Assembly: GCA_963835935.1 (NCBI GenBank)
Contig: CAWIHK010000001.1
Coordinates: forward strand, 868,001 to 932,000
Origin: CAWIHK01 sp963835935
Lineage (GTDB): Bacteria; Bacteroidota; Ignavibacteria; UBA10030; CAVZMI01
DNA length: 64,000 nucleotides
Direction of reading: 5' to 3'
The position numbers were made by a program, and so were the translations under genes. Positions 54,648-63,977 of this stretch are shown in pieces (positions within the stretch are counted from its first letter, which is position 1; each line of letters begins with the position of its first letter). The notes below the pieces were generated by a model that saw only the letters and a list, made by a program, of their open reading frames with translations, searched no databases and was not told the DNA's origin.

Positions 54648-55817
54648 ATGGCACTAAACACCATCATTGGACAAGCTGCAAGAGGAAAGGACTTTTTTCC
54701 AAGACCACTGATAACAAATCAAATTTGGGAAAAGACTGAGGCGGGATGCAATCTATTATTAGTCGCGCCGAGACGTGTTGGAAAATCGTCGATTCTCTTT
54801 AATCTATTGGATGAACCGAGAGACAATAAAATAATAATTTATTACGACAGCGAATCCGTGAATAATGAAAATGAGTTTTATAAAAAGCTATATAGGCATA
54901 TTACAGAAGAATTGTCCAGTCCTCAAAAATTCAAACTTAAAACTGAAATAATGATGAAGAATTTACTATCCAGGGTTGAATCAATTAAAAAAGACGGAAT
55001 TGAACTAGGCGAGAGCAAAATATTTTATTTTGATGAACTCCTAAATCTTATCAAGACGACTGAATTTGGTGAGGCCCGAATTATTGTTCTTGTTGATGAG
55101 TTTGCTCAAACAGTTGAAAATATTCTACAGGATGAAGGCGAAAGAGCTGCAATCCATTTTCTTGAAACGAAACGAGTAATTCGTCAGGCGCCGGAAATTC
55201 ATAAGAAACTTCAATTTATCTATGCAGGATCGATCGGTCTCGAAAATGTTGTTAATCGTATGAATGGAAGCAGTCTTATTAATGATCTTGCGCCAATCCA
55301 AATACCGCCATTATCAAAACGAGAAGTAAAAGTATTGATAGAACGAATTCTTCATGGTACCAGTGTCGAATTTGCACAAAAAGCCTACGAGCATCTTCTT
55401 GATATTATCGAATGGTGGATTCCTTTCTATTTTCAATTAATTCTTGATGAAGCGAATAAAATTCTTGATGAAGATAAGTCAAAAATAATAACGGTTGATA
55501 TTCTTAATCAATCGGTCAAAAACGCACTCAGGGAAAGAATATATTTTGATCAATGGTTAGTCAGGTTGAGGAAAGCATATAAGGGCGATGATTTTTCGTT
55601 TGTGAAAGAACTTCTGAATTATGTTTCGGAAAAACAAACCATTCGCTCAATTGAAATTCATGATATGGCTGTGAATTATAAAATCGAGAACTCATTTAAC
55701 GATCTAGTTAACGCACTCAAATACGATGGTTATTTGAACAATAACGACGACGCAAAAATCTATAGGTTCAATTCGCCGTTGTTAAGAGAATGGTGGAAAT
55801 ATTATGTTGCAAACTAA
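54648..55817 (+). CDS. AAA-type ATPase, first gene of the twin ATPase operon
   Basis: The 389-residue protein has Walker A APRRVGKSS (about 40-48) and Walker B IIVLVDEF (Asp150, Glu151). The sensor-like segment LQFIYAGSIGLE follows, and then a C-terminal winged-helix-like region (about 310-389). It resembles the COG1672-like, STAND-related ATPases. Start choice: GGAG six bases before ATG 54648 lies inside the alternative ATG 54636. The last 14 bases overlap the next gene, so both products are made together and probably interact. No nuclease or other effector is fused. Confidence 0.75.
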   Translation: MALNTIIGQAARGKDFFPRPLITNQIWEKTEAGCNLLLVAPRRVGKSSILFNLLDEPRDNKIIIYYDSESVNNENEFYKKLYRHITEELSSPQKFKLKTEIMMKNLLSRVESIKKDGIELGESKIFYFDELLNLIKTTEFGEARIIVLVDEFAQTVENILQDEGERAAIHFLETKRVIRQAPEIHKKLQFIYAGSIGLENVVNRMNGSSLINDLAPIQIPPLSKREVKVLIERILHGTSVEFAQKAYEHLLDIIEWWIPFYFQLILDEANKILDEDKSKIITVDILNQSVKNALRERIYFDQWLVRLRKAYKGDDFSFVKELLNYVSEKQTIRSIEIHDMAVNYKIENSFNDLVNALKYDGYLNNNDDAKIYRFNSPLLREWWKYYVAN

Positions 55818-58524
55818 ACTCAAGTATCCAACAATCTATAATCCCGCTTCGCAACCTGCAGAAGAAATCGTTGCTAATTTTGTTATCCGTCTTCAAGAAT
55901 TCAACGAGCTGTTCACAGCAATTAAAAAAGGCAGGATGGACAAACCGCCTCAACATTTTATGATTCAAGGTCAGCGGGGTTACGGAAAAACGACCCTACT
56001 TCTACGGTTGAACTATGAAATGAGGAACAACAAGGACCTGAGCCAATGGCTCTTGCCGGTTATGTTTGATGAAGAGCAATACAACGTGTATACTCTTGCG
56101 AAACTTTGGGAAGAAGTGATCGATGTGCTCGAAGATCAATACCCATCTTTTGCCGGACTGTCTGATAAAATTGATTCCTTGTATGATGCAGATTCTCCAG
56201 AAGAAGAGATTTTTAAATTATTGGTAAATGCCTTAAAAAAGGAAAACAAAAAAATTGTTCTTTTGCTCGATAACTTTGGTGACATGATAGAAAAGTTTTC
56301 GAAAAAGGAGAACCAGCGGCTGCGAGAAGTCTTGATAACCTGCAAGTATATGAGAATCATCGGTGCATCCTCGACGGTCTTAGAATTTTATTACAATTAC
56401 AAAGAACCTCTTTTTGATTTTTTTAAAGTTATTACCTTAGATGAGCTTAATAGCGAAGAAACTATTTCTTTGCTGAAAAAACTCGGCGAGACTTATAAAA
56501 CGGAAGAAATTAATAAGATTATAGAGACACAGCCGGAAAGGATTGAAACGCTGCGACGCTTGACTGGCGGCGTCCCGCGTACGATCGTGCTCCTATTTGA
56601 AATATTTATAGATGATGTCGACGGCAATTCGTTTAAGGATTTAGAAGCAATTCTGGATAGAATTACACCTCTCTACAAACACAGAATGGAAAACCTCTCT
56701 ACGCAACAGCAAACTATTGTGGATGCTATCGCGCAGAATTGGGATGCTATAAGCACAAAAGACATTGCAAAGAAAGTAAGAATGTCAAGCAAAGCGGTTT
56801 CTTCTCAACTCAATCAACTTGAAAAAGGACAGCTTGTTGAAAAACAACCAACTTCTACAAAGAACCAGTTATATCGATTGAGAGAACGCTTTTTCAATAT
56901 TTACTACCTCATGCGGCTTGGAAAAAGAAAGAATAGAAACAGAGTGCTTTGGCTGGTAAGATTCTTTGAATTATGGTGTGGAGAAAAAGAGCTTGCCGAT
57001 AGAGCCAAAAAACATATCAAGGCGATACGGGAAGGAAGACTTTCTTGTCCGCATGCATTATTCATTTCACAGGCATTAGCGAAAACTGCGATTCCTTATG
57101 AGATCCAGGATGAATTAATCCACGAGACAAGGACACGCCTCTCAGCAACACAAAGTGAGCTTGTTAACGAACTGGATAAATCTCATTTAGAAGTGCTGGA
57201 AAAAGTAACTGAAGATGTTCTTCATGAACAGTTTTCGTCAGCGAAGAAAATGTTACTAAATGATGGTGTTCCTAAACAAGATATTGGGCTTATTATTGCT
57301 AGTATTTTAATAAAGGAAAAGAAAGACATACAGAAAGTCGTTGAGTTTTACTTAGAATCAATTGGTGAGGGAAATGCACATGCAATGTTAAGTTTGGCAT
57401 TGCTTTATAAAAGAGAATTCAAAGATTATGAGAATGCGAGAAAATATTATTTGATGGCAATTGATAAAGGGCATGTCGACGCAATGAATAATTTAGCATT
57501 GCTGTATGAATCTGAATATAAGGATTATAATGAAGCAAAGAAATATTTCCTGATGGCAATTAAAAAGGGGGACGATCATGCAATGTTTCATTTAGCATTG
57601 CTTTATCAAACTGAATATAGGAACTATGAAGAAGCAAAGAAATATTACTTGATGGCAATAGAAAAAGGCAATACTAGTGCAATGAATAGTATAGCATTCC
57701 TCTATAAATCTGAATATAAGGATCATGAAGGAGCAAAGAAATATTTCCTGATGGCAGTGAATAAGGGGGACGATCATGCAATGTTTAGTTTAGGGTTGCT
57801 TTATCATATAGAATTCAAAGACTACGAGAATACGAAGAAATATTATCTAAAGGCGATCGAAAAAGGTAATGTCCATGCAATGTATAACTTAGCACTACTC
57901 TATTTTATTGAATTCAAAGATTATGAGAATGCAAAGAGATATTATTTGATGGCAGTCGAGAAAGGTGATACTAATTCAATGCATAATTTAGCATTACTCT
58001 ATTTAAAACAATATAAAGATTATGAAAATGCGGAAAAATACTTATTAATGACTGTCAGACAAGGACATATTGAAGCGATGTGTATTCTCTCTTCACTTTA
58101 TTTTAATTTAAAGAAGAATAAAGGCGAAGCATTAACATTGAAGAAGAAAGTATATATAAATAAGCGAGATATTTCTCATGCCTTGGGGTACATATTAATT
58201 CTTTTATGGAATAATGAGATTGAGGAGGCTATTAAAGTATATAAGGAGAACTGTGATAATGAGACTATACAGAAAGAAGTCAAGGAAAATATATATTGGA
58301 CTTTTCTGATGTTTATTGCAAAGAGACAATATCATTTCATCTATCAATCCTTTAAAGAAAACAAATATGATATGAGAGATAAATACAAGCCAATCTATTT
58401 TGCACTCCTTTCATTGATGGGAGATGAATACAAAGACGAATATTTGAAAATGGGCGCTGAACTTAAACAAACCGTCGATGAAATTATATCCGAAATCAAA
58501 AAATTAGAAATTGACTACGCATAA
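55804..58524 (+). CDS. AAA/STAND-like ATPase with winged helix and Sel1/TPR-like repeats
   Basis: The 906-residue protein has Walker A GQRGYGKTT (about 56-64), Walker B IVLLLDNFGD (Asp156), sensor-like MRIIGASST, and a helical domain. A winged helix (about 300-370, MSSKAVSSQLNQLEKGQLVEKQ) follows. From 57382 come seven exact 33-codon repeats plus a partial eighth (AMxxLALLYxxEYKDYExAKKYYLMAIEKG), a Sel1/TPR-like solenoid. ATPase-wHTH-solenoid is the plan of STAND signalling proteins, in which the repeats sense a trigger and the ATPase oligomerises. Here the effector would have to be the partner or something outside the operon. A role in phage defence is a guess. Confidence 0.75.
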   Translation: MLQTKLKYPTIYNPASQPAEEIVANFVIRLQEFNELFTAIKKGRMDKPPQHFMIQGQRGYGKTTLLLRLNYEMRNNKDLSQWLLPVMFDEEQYNVYTLAKLWEEVIDVLEDQYPSFAGLSDKIDSLYDADSPEEEIFKLLVNALKKENKKIVLLLDNFGDMIEKFSKKENQRLREVLITCKYMRIIGASSTVLEFYYNYKEPLFDFFKVITLDELNSEETISLLKKLGETYKTEEINKIIETQPERIETLRRLTGGVPRTIVLLFEIFIDDVDGNSFKDLEAILDRITPLYKHRMENLSTQQQTIVDAIAQNWDAISTKDIAKKVRMSSKAVSSQLNQLEKGQLVEKQPTSTKNQLYRLRERFFNIYYLMRLGKRKNRNRVLWLVRFFELWCGEKELADRAKKHIKAIREGRLSCPHALFISQALAKTAIPYEIQDELIHETRTRLSATQSELVNELDKSHLEVLEKVTEDVLHEQFSSAKKMLLNDGVPKQDIGLIIASILIKEKKDIQKVVEFYLESIGEGNAHAMLSLALLYKREFKDYENARKYYLMAIDKGHVDAMNNLALLYESEYKDYNEAKKYFLMAIKKGDDHAMFHLALLYQTEYRNYEEAKKYYLMAIEKGNTSAMNSIAFLYKSEYKDHEGAKKYFLMAVNKGDDHAMFSLGLLYHIEFKDYENTKKYYLKAIEKGNVHAMYNLALLYFIEFKDYENAKRYYLMAVEKGDTNSMHNLALLYLKQYKDYENAEKYLLMTVRQGHIEAMCILSSLYFNLKKNKGEALTLKKKVYINKRDISHALGYILILLWNNEIEEAIKVYKENCDNETIQKEVKENIYWTFLMFIAKRQYHFIYQSFKENKYDMRDKYKPIYFALLSLMGDEYKDEYLKMGAELKQTVDEIISEIKKLEIDYA

Positions 58525-58568
58525 GTTGGTGAGACTATATCCTTATGTCATATCATAAGTATAATTTT

Positions 58569-60620
58569 CTATCTTTGCATGAGATTGTAAAAGGAAGTCG
58601 GCGTTTTTTCTATTTCCTCAAAAAGAAGATGATTGAGGAATCTGAAACCGTTCACACATTCGAATATCCATACTTCGGCCCACTTTAATGGATTCCAGAT
58701 ATGGAGATACCAGCGCTGCCAGATTTTCTGCACATGCGATCTGGTAAATGCGCGGGCAAACGGGTTCCTTTTCTTAAACCACAGACACATAAACGACGGA
58801 ACTTTAACCTCCGGCATCTCGATGCGGAGCTTCGCATAGAATGACGCGAGTTCTCTGGCGCTCATATCCCGCCAATCAATTATATCCTGTTTTGTTTTTG
58901 CGATTAATTCGTCAAGTGATTCTTCGGTTTTACTTTTCGGCCGACTGCGAAGCCAGACTTCTTCAAGCTGGAAAAACAGTTTCACTATTCCCCATAACCG
59001 TAGCGTCACGACCTTCGATCGTTTCAACCAAAACGGAATAAATGCTTCCTGCGGCAAATTCGTTCGTCGGTCATTCCGGCGACGCACGGTCCAGAATCCA
59101 CAGTTCATGGGATGCAGGTGTTCGATTCTGGATGCATAGAGGTACCACGCATAGAAAGATAGCCGTTCTCTATAATTATAGCGGTCATGTTTTCGGATCT
59201 TAAGCATATTGACCATATGATCAGTCGAGTAAAACTGTTCCCATGCGTCATGGTATGCTGTCATGAGTTCGTCGCAAGACATGCGTTCCGGTTTTACTGC
59301 GACGTGCGCCGAATCGTATGCGTTGAAATCTTTGTGCATCCATCGACCCTCCTGCCACCAGCGCTGGTGATCTTTGGAGCCGGGAAGTGGTGTGAGGATA
59401 TAGAACGAGACAGAATCAAACATCATCCGTTGAAGCTCTGAGATATCTTGTTTCAGACTTTCCTGTGTGTCGAACGGAAGTCCCAGGATATATCCTGCAT
59501 GACATGCGATGCCGAGTGAATGACAATGTTCAAGAAGATCTTTGTATTCTGAGGTTTGATTTTGATATTTTTCCTGCGAACGCAGGTTCTCGCGGTTTAC
59601 GCTTTCCACACCGAGAAACACTTGGTTGCATCCGGCACGCGCAGCGAGTTCAAAGAAATCGCCACCGGGCATTTTGCGAGCGGCTAAATCGCTCTGCATC
59701 ATGAACGTGAATGGAATTTTTTCTTTTTCACGCATGCGGATGAGATCTGAAAAAAGTTCGCGCCATCGCGGGTTGCGAGCAATGTTATCGTCCGTAAAGA
59801 AGCAGTGCGCAACATCCGCCTCGCGATAACTTCGCCTCACAAATTCGACTACTTGTTTTGGATCGCGGCATCGCATCGTTCGTCCCTGTACGTTGATGAT
59901 GGTGCAGAAGTCACAGTTGAAAACGCAGCCGCGTCCTGTATCGATAGTGGTGCATCGTGATTCGGATTTAGTAAATTCATTCTTCATGATATAAGGGAGT
60001 GGAGCATAGAGCAGGCTCGGTGTGGGTTGTAGGAAATTGTAGAGCGGCTGCGCGTTATTCTTGAGAATATCCTGTACGACCACCGACAGGCGCCCGCCTT
60101 CAACCTCTCCGGCTACAAGTGTTATTCCCATTGACATCGCGGTTTTGAGGTCGGGCGTAAGTCCGATCATGGCAATCATGCCGCTCACATGGAAACCGCC
60201 GATTAACACCGGAATTCCATGCGGCAGAAACTTCGACGCAATGTCCAACGCTCGCGGGTACTGATTCGACTGCACGCCAACGAGCATGACGATTGACTTC
60301 GTACCGGGCAATGTGGAATGCTTCAGGATATCCTTCACGGGTATCCATCCGATCGATTCATCAATCTTGCGGATGTCGAACGTGATTCCCTTGAAGAAGG
60401 GATCGTTTTCCAGGTCGCGTGTGAGCGTTCCCATTTGCGTTAACGTATTGCTTCGGATAACGCCGATGCGTGTTTTGATCGGGTAACCGTCGTCCGTGTA
60501 ATTGGTCGGCCGAATAAGCGTTACGGAAAGCTGACGTACTCCATATTCTGCCGCCGTCCGGAAATCAGTTCGTTCATCTTCAAAACAATCGGCTTCAGTT
60601 ATAGTTGTGAGCTTTTCCAT
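58569..60620 (-). CDS. B12-binding-domain radical SAM protein
   Basis: The 683-residue protein has an N-terminal cobalamin-binding-like Rossmann domain (about 95-200, without the full DxHxxG motif). The radical SAM core carries the cluster-binding CxxxCxxC (Cys232, Cys236, Cys239; GCVFNCDFC), followed by AHCFFTDDNIARNPRW and YILGLPFDTQESL. The last 240 residues are an extra Arg/Trp-rich domain with no match I can name. Class B radical SAM enzymes methylate or rearrange lipids, antibiotics or pigments; the substrate here is unknown. It is convergent with the ATPase operon. Confidence 0.85.
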   Translation of the reverse strand: MEKLTTITEADCFEDERTDFRTAAEYGVRQLSVTLIRPTNYTDDGYPIKTRIGVIRSNTLTQMGTLTRDLENDPFFKGITFDIRKIDESIGWIPVKDILKHSTLPGTKSIVMLVGVQSNQYPRALDIASKFLPHGIPVLIGGFHVSGMIAMIGLTPDLKTAMSMGITLVAGEVEGGRLSVVVQDILKNNAQPLYNFLQPTPSLLYAPLPYIMKNEFTKSESRCTTIDTGRGCVFNCDFCTIINVQGRTMRCRDPKQVVEFVRRSYREADVAHCFFTDDNIARNPRWRELFSDLIRMREKEKIPFTFMMQSDLAARKMPGGDFFELAARAGCNQVFLGVESVNRENLRSQEKYQNQTSEYKDLLEHCHSLGIACHAGYILGLPFDTQESLKQDISELQRMMFDSVSFYILTPLPGSKDHQRWWQEGRWMHKDFNAYDSAHVAVKPERMSCDELMTAYHDAWEQFYSTDHMVNMLKIRKHDRYNYRERLSFYAWYLYASRIEHLHPMNCGFWTVRRRNDRRTNLPQEAFIPFWLKRSKVVTLRLWGIVKLFFQLEEVWLRSRPKSKTEESLDELIAKTKQDIIDWRDMSARELASFYAKLRIEMPEVKVPSFMCLWFKKRNPFARAFTRSHVQKIWQRWYLHIWNPLKWAEVWIFECVNGFRFLNHLLFEEIEKTPTSFYNLMQR

Positions 60621-60734
60621 GTTTCTTCCTTTGAAATATCTCTAACACTTCTACTCCAACATTCTCGAATAACACTGATGAATGCATGATTGGTCGCATC
60701 AGTGGATTTATCCGCCTTCTCATTCGTCATCCCG

Positions 60735-60941
60735 TTAGTCGGCGGCGATATCTTTATCTTCCTGAGAATCGACGACATTGAAAGATTCTTGTTCAGCTTT
60801 CATGCTATTAGTCTTGTGGGGATCAAATTTTTGGTCGGTGGAAGTAATATTTTTCATCCATTCAAAAAAACCTTGTTCAGATTCTTGAAAGTATGGCGAA
60901 CTTCCTCGTCGGCATTGTGCTTGAATTCTGTCACTTTTCAT
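60735..60941 (-). CDS. Small acidic hypothetical protein
   Basis: A possible 68-residue protein starting MKSDRIQAQCRRGSSPYFQ and ending in a charged stretch (VVDSQEDKDIAAD). It follows the 60954 gene by 12 bases on the same strand, which favours a real operon partner. Its ribosome site is weak and no family is recognised. It could be spurious. Confidence 0.35.
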   Translation of the reverse strand: MKSDRIQAQCRRGSSPYFQESEQGFFEWMKNITSTDQKFDPHKTNSMKAEQESFNVVDSQEDKDIAAD

Positions 60942-60953
60942 AATCAAACATCT

Positions 60954-61148
60954 TTAATTATTCTTGAATTGTTCTTGCGGAAGCGGCGTTGGCGGAATCT
61001 GAAGGTTATGTTTGCGCAGGGTTTTTTCCGTTACGGTGGAGCCAAATAATGGATGATACGCTGCTATTACAGTAAAGAGTGTAAATGCTTCTCCCTTGGG
61101 AGTTTCCTGCCAACCGATAAATTTAGCATCCGCGTTGGATAGTTTCAT
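60954..61148 (-). CDS. Small conserved-looking hypothetical protein
   Basis: The 64-residue protein MKLSNADAKFIGWQE...TPKGEAFTLFTVIAAYHPLFGSTVTEKTLRKHNLQIPPTPLPQE has the amino-acid balance of a real small cytosolic protein. Its TVTEKTLRKHNLQIP pattern is one I recall from short FCB proteins without function. The leader is A-rich rather than a strong Shine-Dalgarno. It heads a possible two-gene unit with 60735. Confidence 0.55.
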   Translation of the reverse strand: MKLSNADAKFIGWQETPKGEAFTLFTVIAAYHPLFGSTVTEKTLRKHNLQIPPTPLPQEQFKNN

Positions 61149-61632
61149 TTTCTTTTTTTCTTCTTTGTGCCGTATCAGATTATTTCTGGAACAATCACAA
61201 CATTTGCGGAGTTCCTGGCTAACTAAGAAGGTTGTCGAAGAGTATTAGCAGTACAACGATAACGAAGAGGATCGACACAAGCACTACCTGATGTTAATCA
61301 CGGTTTAATAACCACGAAGCACGGTCTGGATTTTTCATAGGTAATTCATTCTTTTTTTCTAACACTTGAACTCGGCAATGATCTTACATTTCGATTCCAA
61401 TCTTTTTATTAACTGAATATGATACCGACGATTTTATTGAAGAGGAATAGACCGAAAGGATGAAAAGAGAGTTAATCCTTTTTATCGCAATATTCCGCTC
61501 TAAAAATTAATAAAAAATTTCAACCACCTCGTCATTGACCTGGAAACACTTTTTCAATTAAGCAAATATTAAAGGCAAGTTGTTGACGAAGTGTCGGGTG
61601 GTAGTGACGACTCCTGCAAAAATAATTTTCTA
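61149..61632. other. Intergenic region with a possible relic of a small membrane peptide
   Basis: On the minus strand 61338-61219 reads MKNPDRASWLLNRD, a TAA stop, then QVVLVSILFVIVVLLILFDNLLS in the same frame. This looks like a single-helix peptide interrupted by a stop, or one starting at an internal GTG. Nothing else supportable was found. Confidence 0.3.
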
Positions 61633-62121
61633 TTAAGATGAAGGGTTGGCCGGCGATGTTGTTGAAGATTTGATTTGATATTGAAGAGTATATTTCTCGG
61701 ACTTTGTGAAAAAGCAATATGCTGCAAGGAGTGTGAGGACTAAATTCTCAATTAATTTGGCGAGCCCTATCTTTTGTGCATTGGGATCCTGTGTGAAGCA
61801 TCCGCAGGCAATATCCAGGTTCCGGAGTAATGCCGTTAGTACTACAAACGTAAAGAATAGCATCATCAAAAATATCAGAACAGCTCCCCCCTTGGTGTAC
61901 ACCCCGACGATTAAACTGAATCCCGACACCAACTCAACCCATGGTAATACCGTTGCGATGAATACTATCAAACCAGATGAATTGATTAACTTGTAGTTGA
62001 GTATAGCTTGATAAAATCCCTCGGGATTTTGAATTTTGTCAATACTCGCGAATATAAAAACGACACCTAATACCATTCGTACTAATGCCGCAGTCAATTC
62101 TCGAATTTGATGAGTAGGCAT
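61633..62121 (-). CDS. DoxX/MauE-like membrane protein
   Basis: The 162-residue protein has four membrane helices and a DoxX/MauE-like pattern (LVRMVLGVVFIFASIDKIQNPEGFYQAILNYKL; LPWVELVSGFSLIVGVYTKGG; a CGCF motif after helix 3). MauE-like proteins support disulfide or quinone-linked redox reactions in the envelope. The two cysteines in the CGCF loop fit such a role. ATG 62121 lies four bases after the rhodanese stop, with AAGGTG as ribosome site. Third gene of a three-gene operon. Confidence 0.8.
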   Translation of the reverse strand: MPTHQIRELTAALVRMVLGVVFIFASIDKIQNPEGFYQAILNYKLINSSGLIVFIATVLPWVELVSGFSLIVGVYTKGGAVLIFLMMLFFTFVVLTALLRNLDIACGCFTQDPNAQKIGLAKLIENLVLTLLAAYCFFTKSEKYTLQYQIKSSTTSPANPSS

Positions 62122-62125
62122 GTCG

Positions 62126-62605
62126 TCACCTTTGAATCGGATATTGTTGGGCCGACCATTCTTTCCATCCGCCAAAAAAGATTTTTACTTTTGAATACCC
62201 CAATAAGGAAATTTTGGCCGCAAGTTCTATGCTCGAATTGCATTCACTTCCATCGCAATAAATAATCAATTGGGAATCTTTATTCAACGCTGAAAGGACA
62301 TCCATTTTTTCTGACAATTGCTTCAAGGGAATATTGATTGCACCTTTGATATGTCCCTGTTTATAGTCGAACTCATGGCGTGCATCGATAAAAATAGCCG
62401 TTCCCTCGTCGAAATATTGTTTAGCGGTTTCAATCGGAATCATTGTTGGAGCAGTATCGCGGTTAGAATGTGATGGACTAGAAATTTTATCATTATATGC
62501 CGGATTAAAAAACCCTTTTTGATAAATTGCTGTATATGAAAATCCCAGAGCGGCAGAGAAACAGACGATAGCAACAGCCTGGCGCACAGCGGGAGAATAC
62601 TTCAT
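62126..62605 (-). CDS. Membrane-anchored rhodanese-domain protein
   Basis: The 159-residue protein has an N-terminal anchor (about 8-28) and one rhodanese domain (about 55-157) with IFIDARHEFDYKQGHIKGAINIP and the active-site loop IIYCDGSECNSS (catalytic Cys117; second Cys122). Exposed outside the membrane, it may carry a persulfide or be part of a thiol relay. Its start shares one base with the stop of the DUF1573 gene, and the DoxX/MauE gene follows at four bases, so the three are co-translated. Confidence 0.85.
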   Translation of the reverse strand: MKYSPAVRQAVAIVCFSAALGFSYTAIYQKGFFNPAYNDKISSPSHSNRDTAPTMIPIETAKQYFDEGTAIFIDARHEFDYKQGHIKGAINIPLKQLSEKMDVLSALNKDSQLIIYCDGSECNSSIELAAKISLLGYSKVKIFFGGWKEWSAQQYPIQR

Positions 62606-63300
62606 TAGGGGTTTACTCCGATATAAGTCACCTTCATTACCAATGATGGTTGATTCTTGCTGGAAAGGTTGATCTGGAATTCCGATTGTGTATATCCGGC
62701 GCTTAATGCTGTAACGATCAATTCAGGATTGGCGATTTCATTTGGTTTTATCGTGCTTTTATCTATGTTTATAACGAGATTTTGGGAATTACTGTTCGGT
62801 TTACTGAGCATCAGTGTCTGAGACGATATATTCTTTAAACTGAGTATTTTTTTTACAGATGAACCAACGACGATATTACCCAACCAGACATTATACATTT
62901 TATCAGTGGGTTCTATTTCTGTTTTGACAAAACATTGTAAGTTTATAACAACAGATGGGGACTGGGGGTCATTCGATTCAATAATAACTTGTTTTTTTTC
63001 TTCACCCTGAAATCCGGTGGAATTAAATTCTACATCGATATTCGATCGTTCTGAAGGCGGCAGAGTTTTCTGAGGTTTTGTAACAGTGGTGCAACCGCAC
63101 GGAGCTTCAACGTCTTTTATGATAAGATCATTTGTCCCGGAATTCCTGATGAGAATAGTGATTTTCTTTGTTTGGCCCTGATAGATTGTTCCGAGATTGA
63201 AATTGCTATTCTCGAGAGATAATTTCGGTTGACTGACAAGTGGATAAGAAGGTACCAAGAACCAAAATAAAAGTGTTAATAGACTTAAGAGTCGATTCAT
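62605..63300 (-). CDS. Secreted DUF1573 protein
   Basis: The 231-residue protein has a signal peptide (ending PLVSQ). The first Ig-like DUF1573 domain has the hallmark FNLGTIYQGQTKKITILIRNSGTNDLIIKDVEAPCGCTT with its CGC; a second Ig-like domain follows (about 130-228). No enzyme activity is known to me. First gene of the operon with a rhodanese and a DoxX/MauE-like protein, suggesting a shared periplasmic redox or sulfur function. No clear ribosome site is visible before ATG 63300. Confidence 0.85.
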   Translation of the reverse strand: MNRLLSLLTLLFWFLVPSYPLVSQPKLSLENSNFNLGTIYQGQTKKITILIRNSGTNDLIIKDVEAPCGCTTVTKPQKTLPPSERSNIDVEFNSTGFQGEEKKQVIIESNDPQSPSVVINLQCFVKTEIEPTDKMYNVWLGNIVVGSSVKKILSLKNISSQTLMLSKPNSNSQNLVINIDKSTIKPNEIANPELIVTALSAGYTQSEFQINLSSKNQPSLVMKVTYIGVNP

Positions 63301-63398
63301 GGTTTATTTATTATAATGAATAAAGCCCGCTTTTAACAGACAAATATAGAATAGAATTCATCAAAAAGAAAGCATCGTCACAAAAAAATGAAATACGA

Positions 63399-63427
63399 TT
63401 GACTTTGTGCTAATTATTTTGTATAAA
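63399..63427 (+). promoter_or_regulatory. Sigma-70-type promoter of 63459-63977
   Basis: TTGACT, 17 bases, then TATAAA, ending 31 bases before the start codon. Confidence 0.65.
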
Positions 63428-63458
63428 CCATACGACTCATCAAAGTTATTCAAAAAGA

Positions 63459-63977
63459 ATGAAAGTTTTTATGTTCGATCGAAAACCGTGGCTTCTGGTT
63501 TTCTTAATAATGCCTTTTCAGATCTCCGTTGGTCAAACAACGGCTTCAAAAGATTTTAATAATTTTGTGCTCAAAGATTTCGATGGAGTACGCCACGAAT
63601 TACGCACAATTGTTGATTCAAATAAAGTAGTGGTAATGAGTTTTTGGGCATCTTGGTGTAATCCATGCTGTAGGGAACTGAAAGAATTAAAGAGCATCTA
63701 TAAAAAATATCACAGCCAGGGTTTGGAAATCCTTGGAGTCGACATCGATGCGAGTGAAACTCTTTTTAAAGCGAAGAGATTTGTAATGCAGGAACAATTC
63801 CAGTTCATAGTAGTACATGATGCATTGGCTGAAGTAAAAAATAAATATAATGTCTCAACGATACCTAGAATGTTTATTTTTGATGCCAAAGGGATGCTTT
63901 GTTACGATCATCAAGGATATAAAGATATAGCGTTGATAGAGAGTGAGATCGATACTTTATTAAAATCATTGCATTAG
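63459..63977 (+). CDS. TlpA-like thioredoxin-fold thiol-disulfide protein
   Basis: The 172-residue protein has a hydrophobic signal sequence (about 10-26) and a TlpA/ResA-like thioredoxin domain with the active site WCNPC (Cys67, Cys70; an extra Cys71) and the cis-Pro segment VSTIPRMFIFD. It is predicted to reduce disulfides in the periplasm, for example in cytochrome c maturation. It is divergent from the DUF1573-rhodanese-DoxX/MauE operon, which supports a joint thiol-redox role. A GGAG and an ATG at 63996 after its stop suggest another gene begins at the window edge. Confidence 0.85.
   Translation: MKVFMFDRKPWLLVFLIMPFQISVGQTTASKDFNNFVLKDFDGVRHELRTIVDSNKVVVMSFWASWCNPCCRELKELKSIYKKYHSQGLEILGVDIDASETLFKAKRFVMQEQFQFIVVHDALAEVKNKYNVSTIPRMFIFDAKGMLCYDHQGYKDIALIESEIDTLLKSLH

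Noticed and set aside
61219..61338. Small membrane peptide on the minus strand
   Set aside because: An in-frame TAA at codon 15 interrupts it and the remaining part has no convincing start; noted only as a possible relic.
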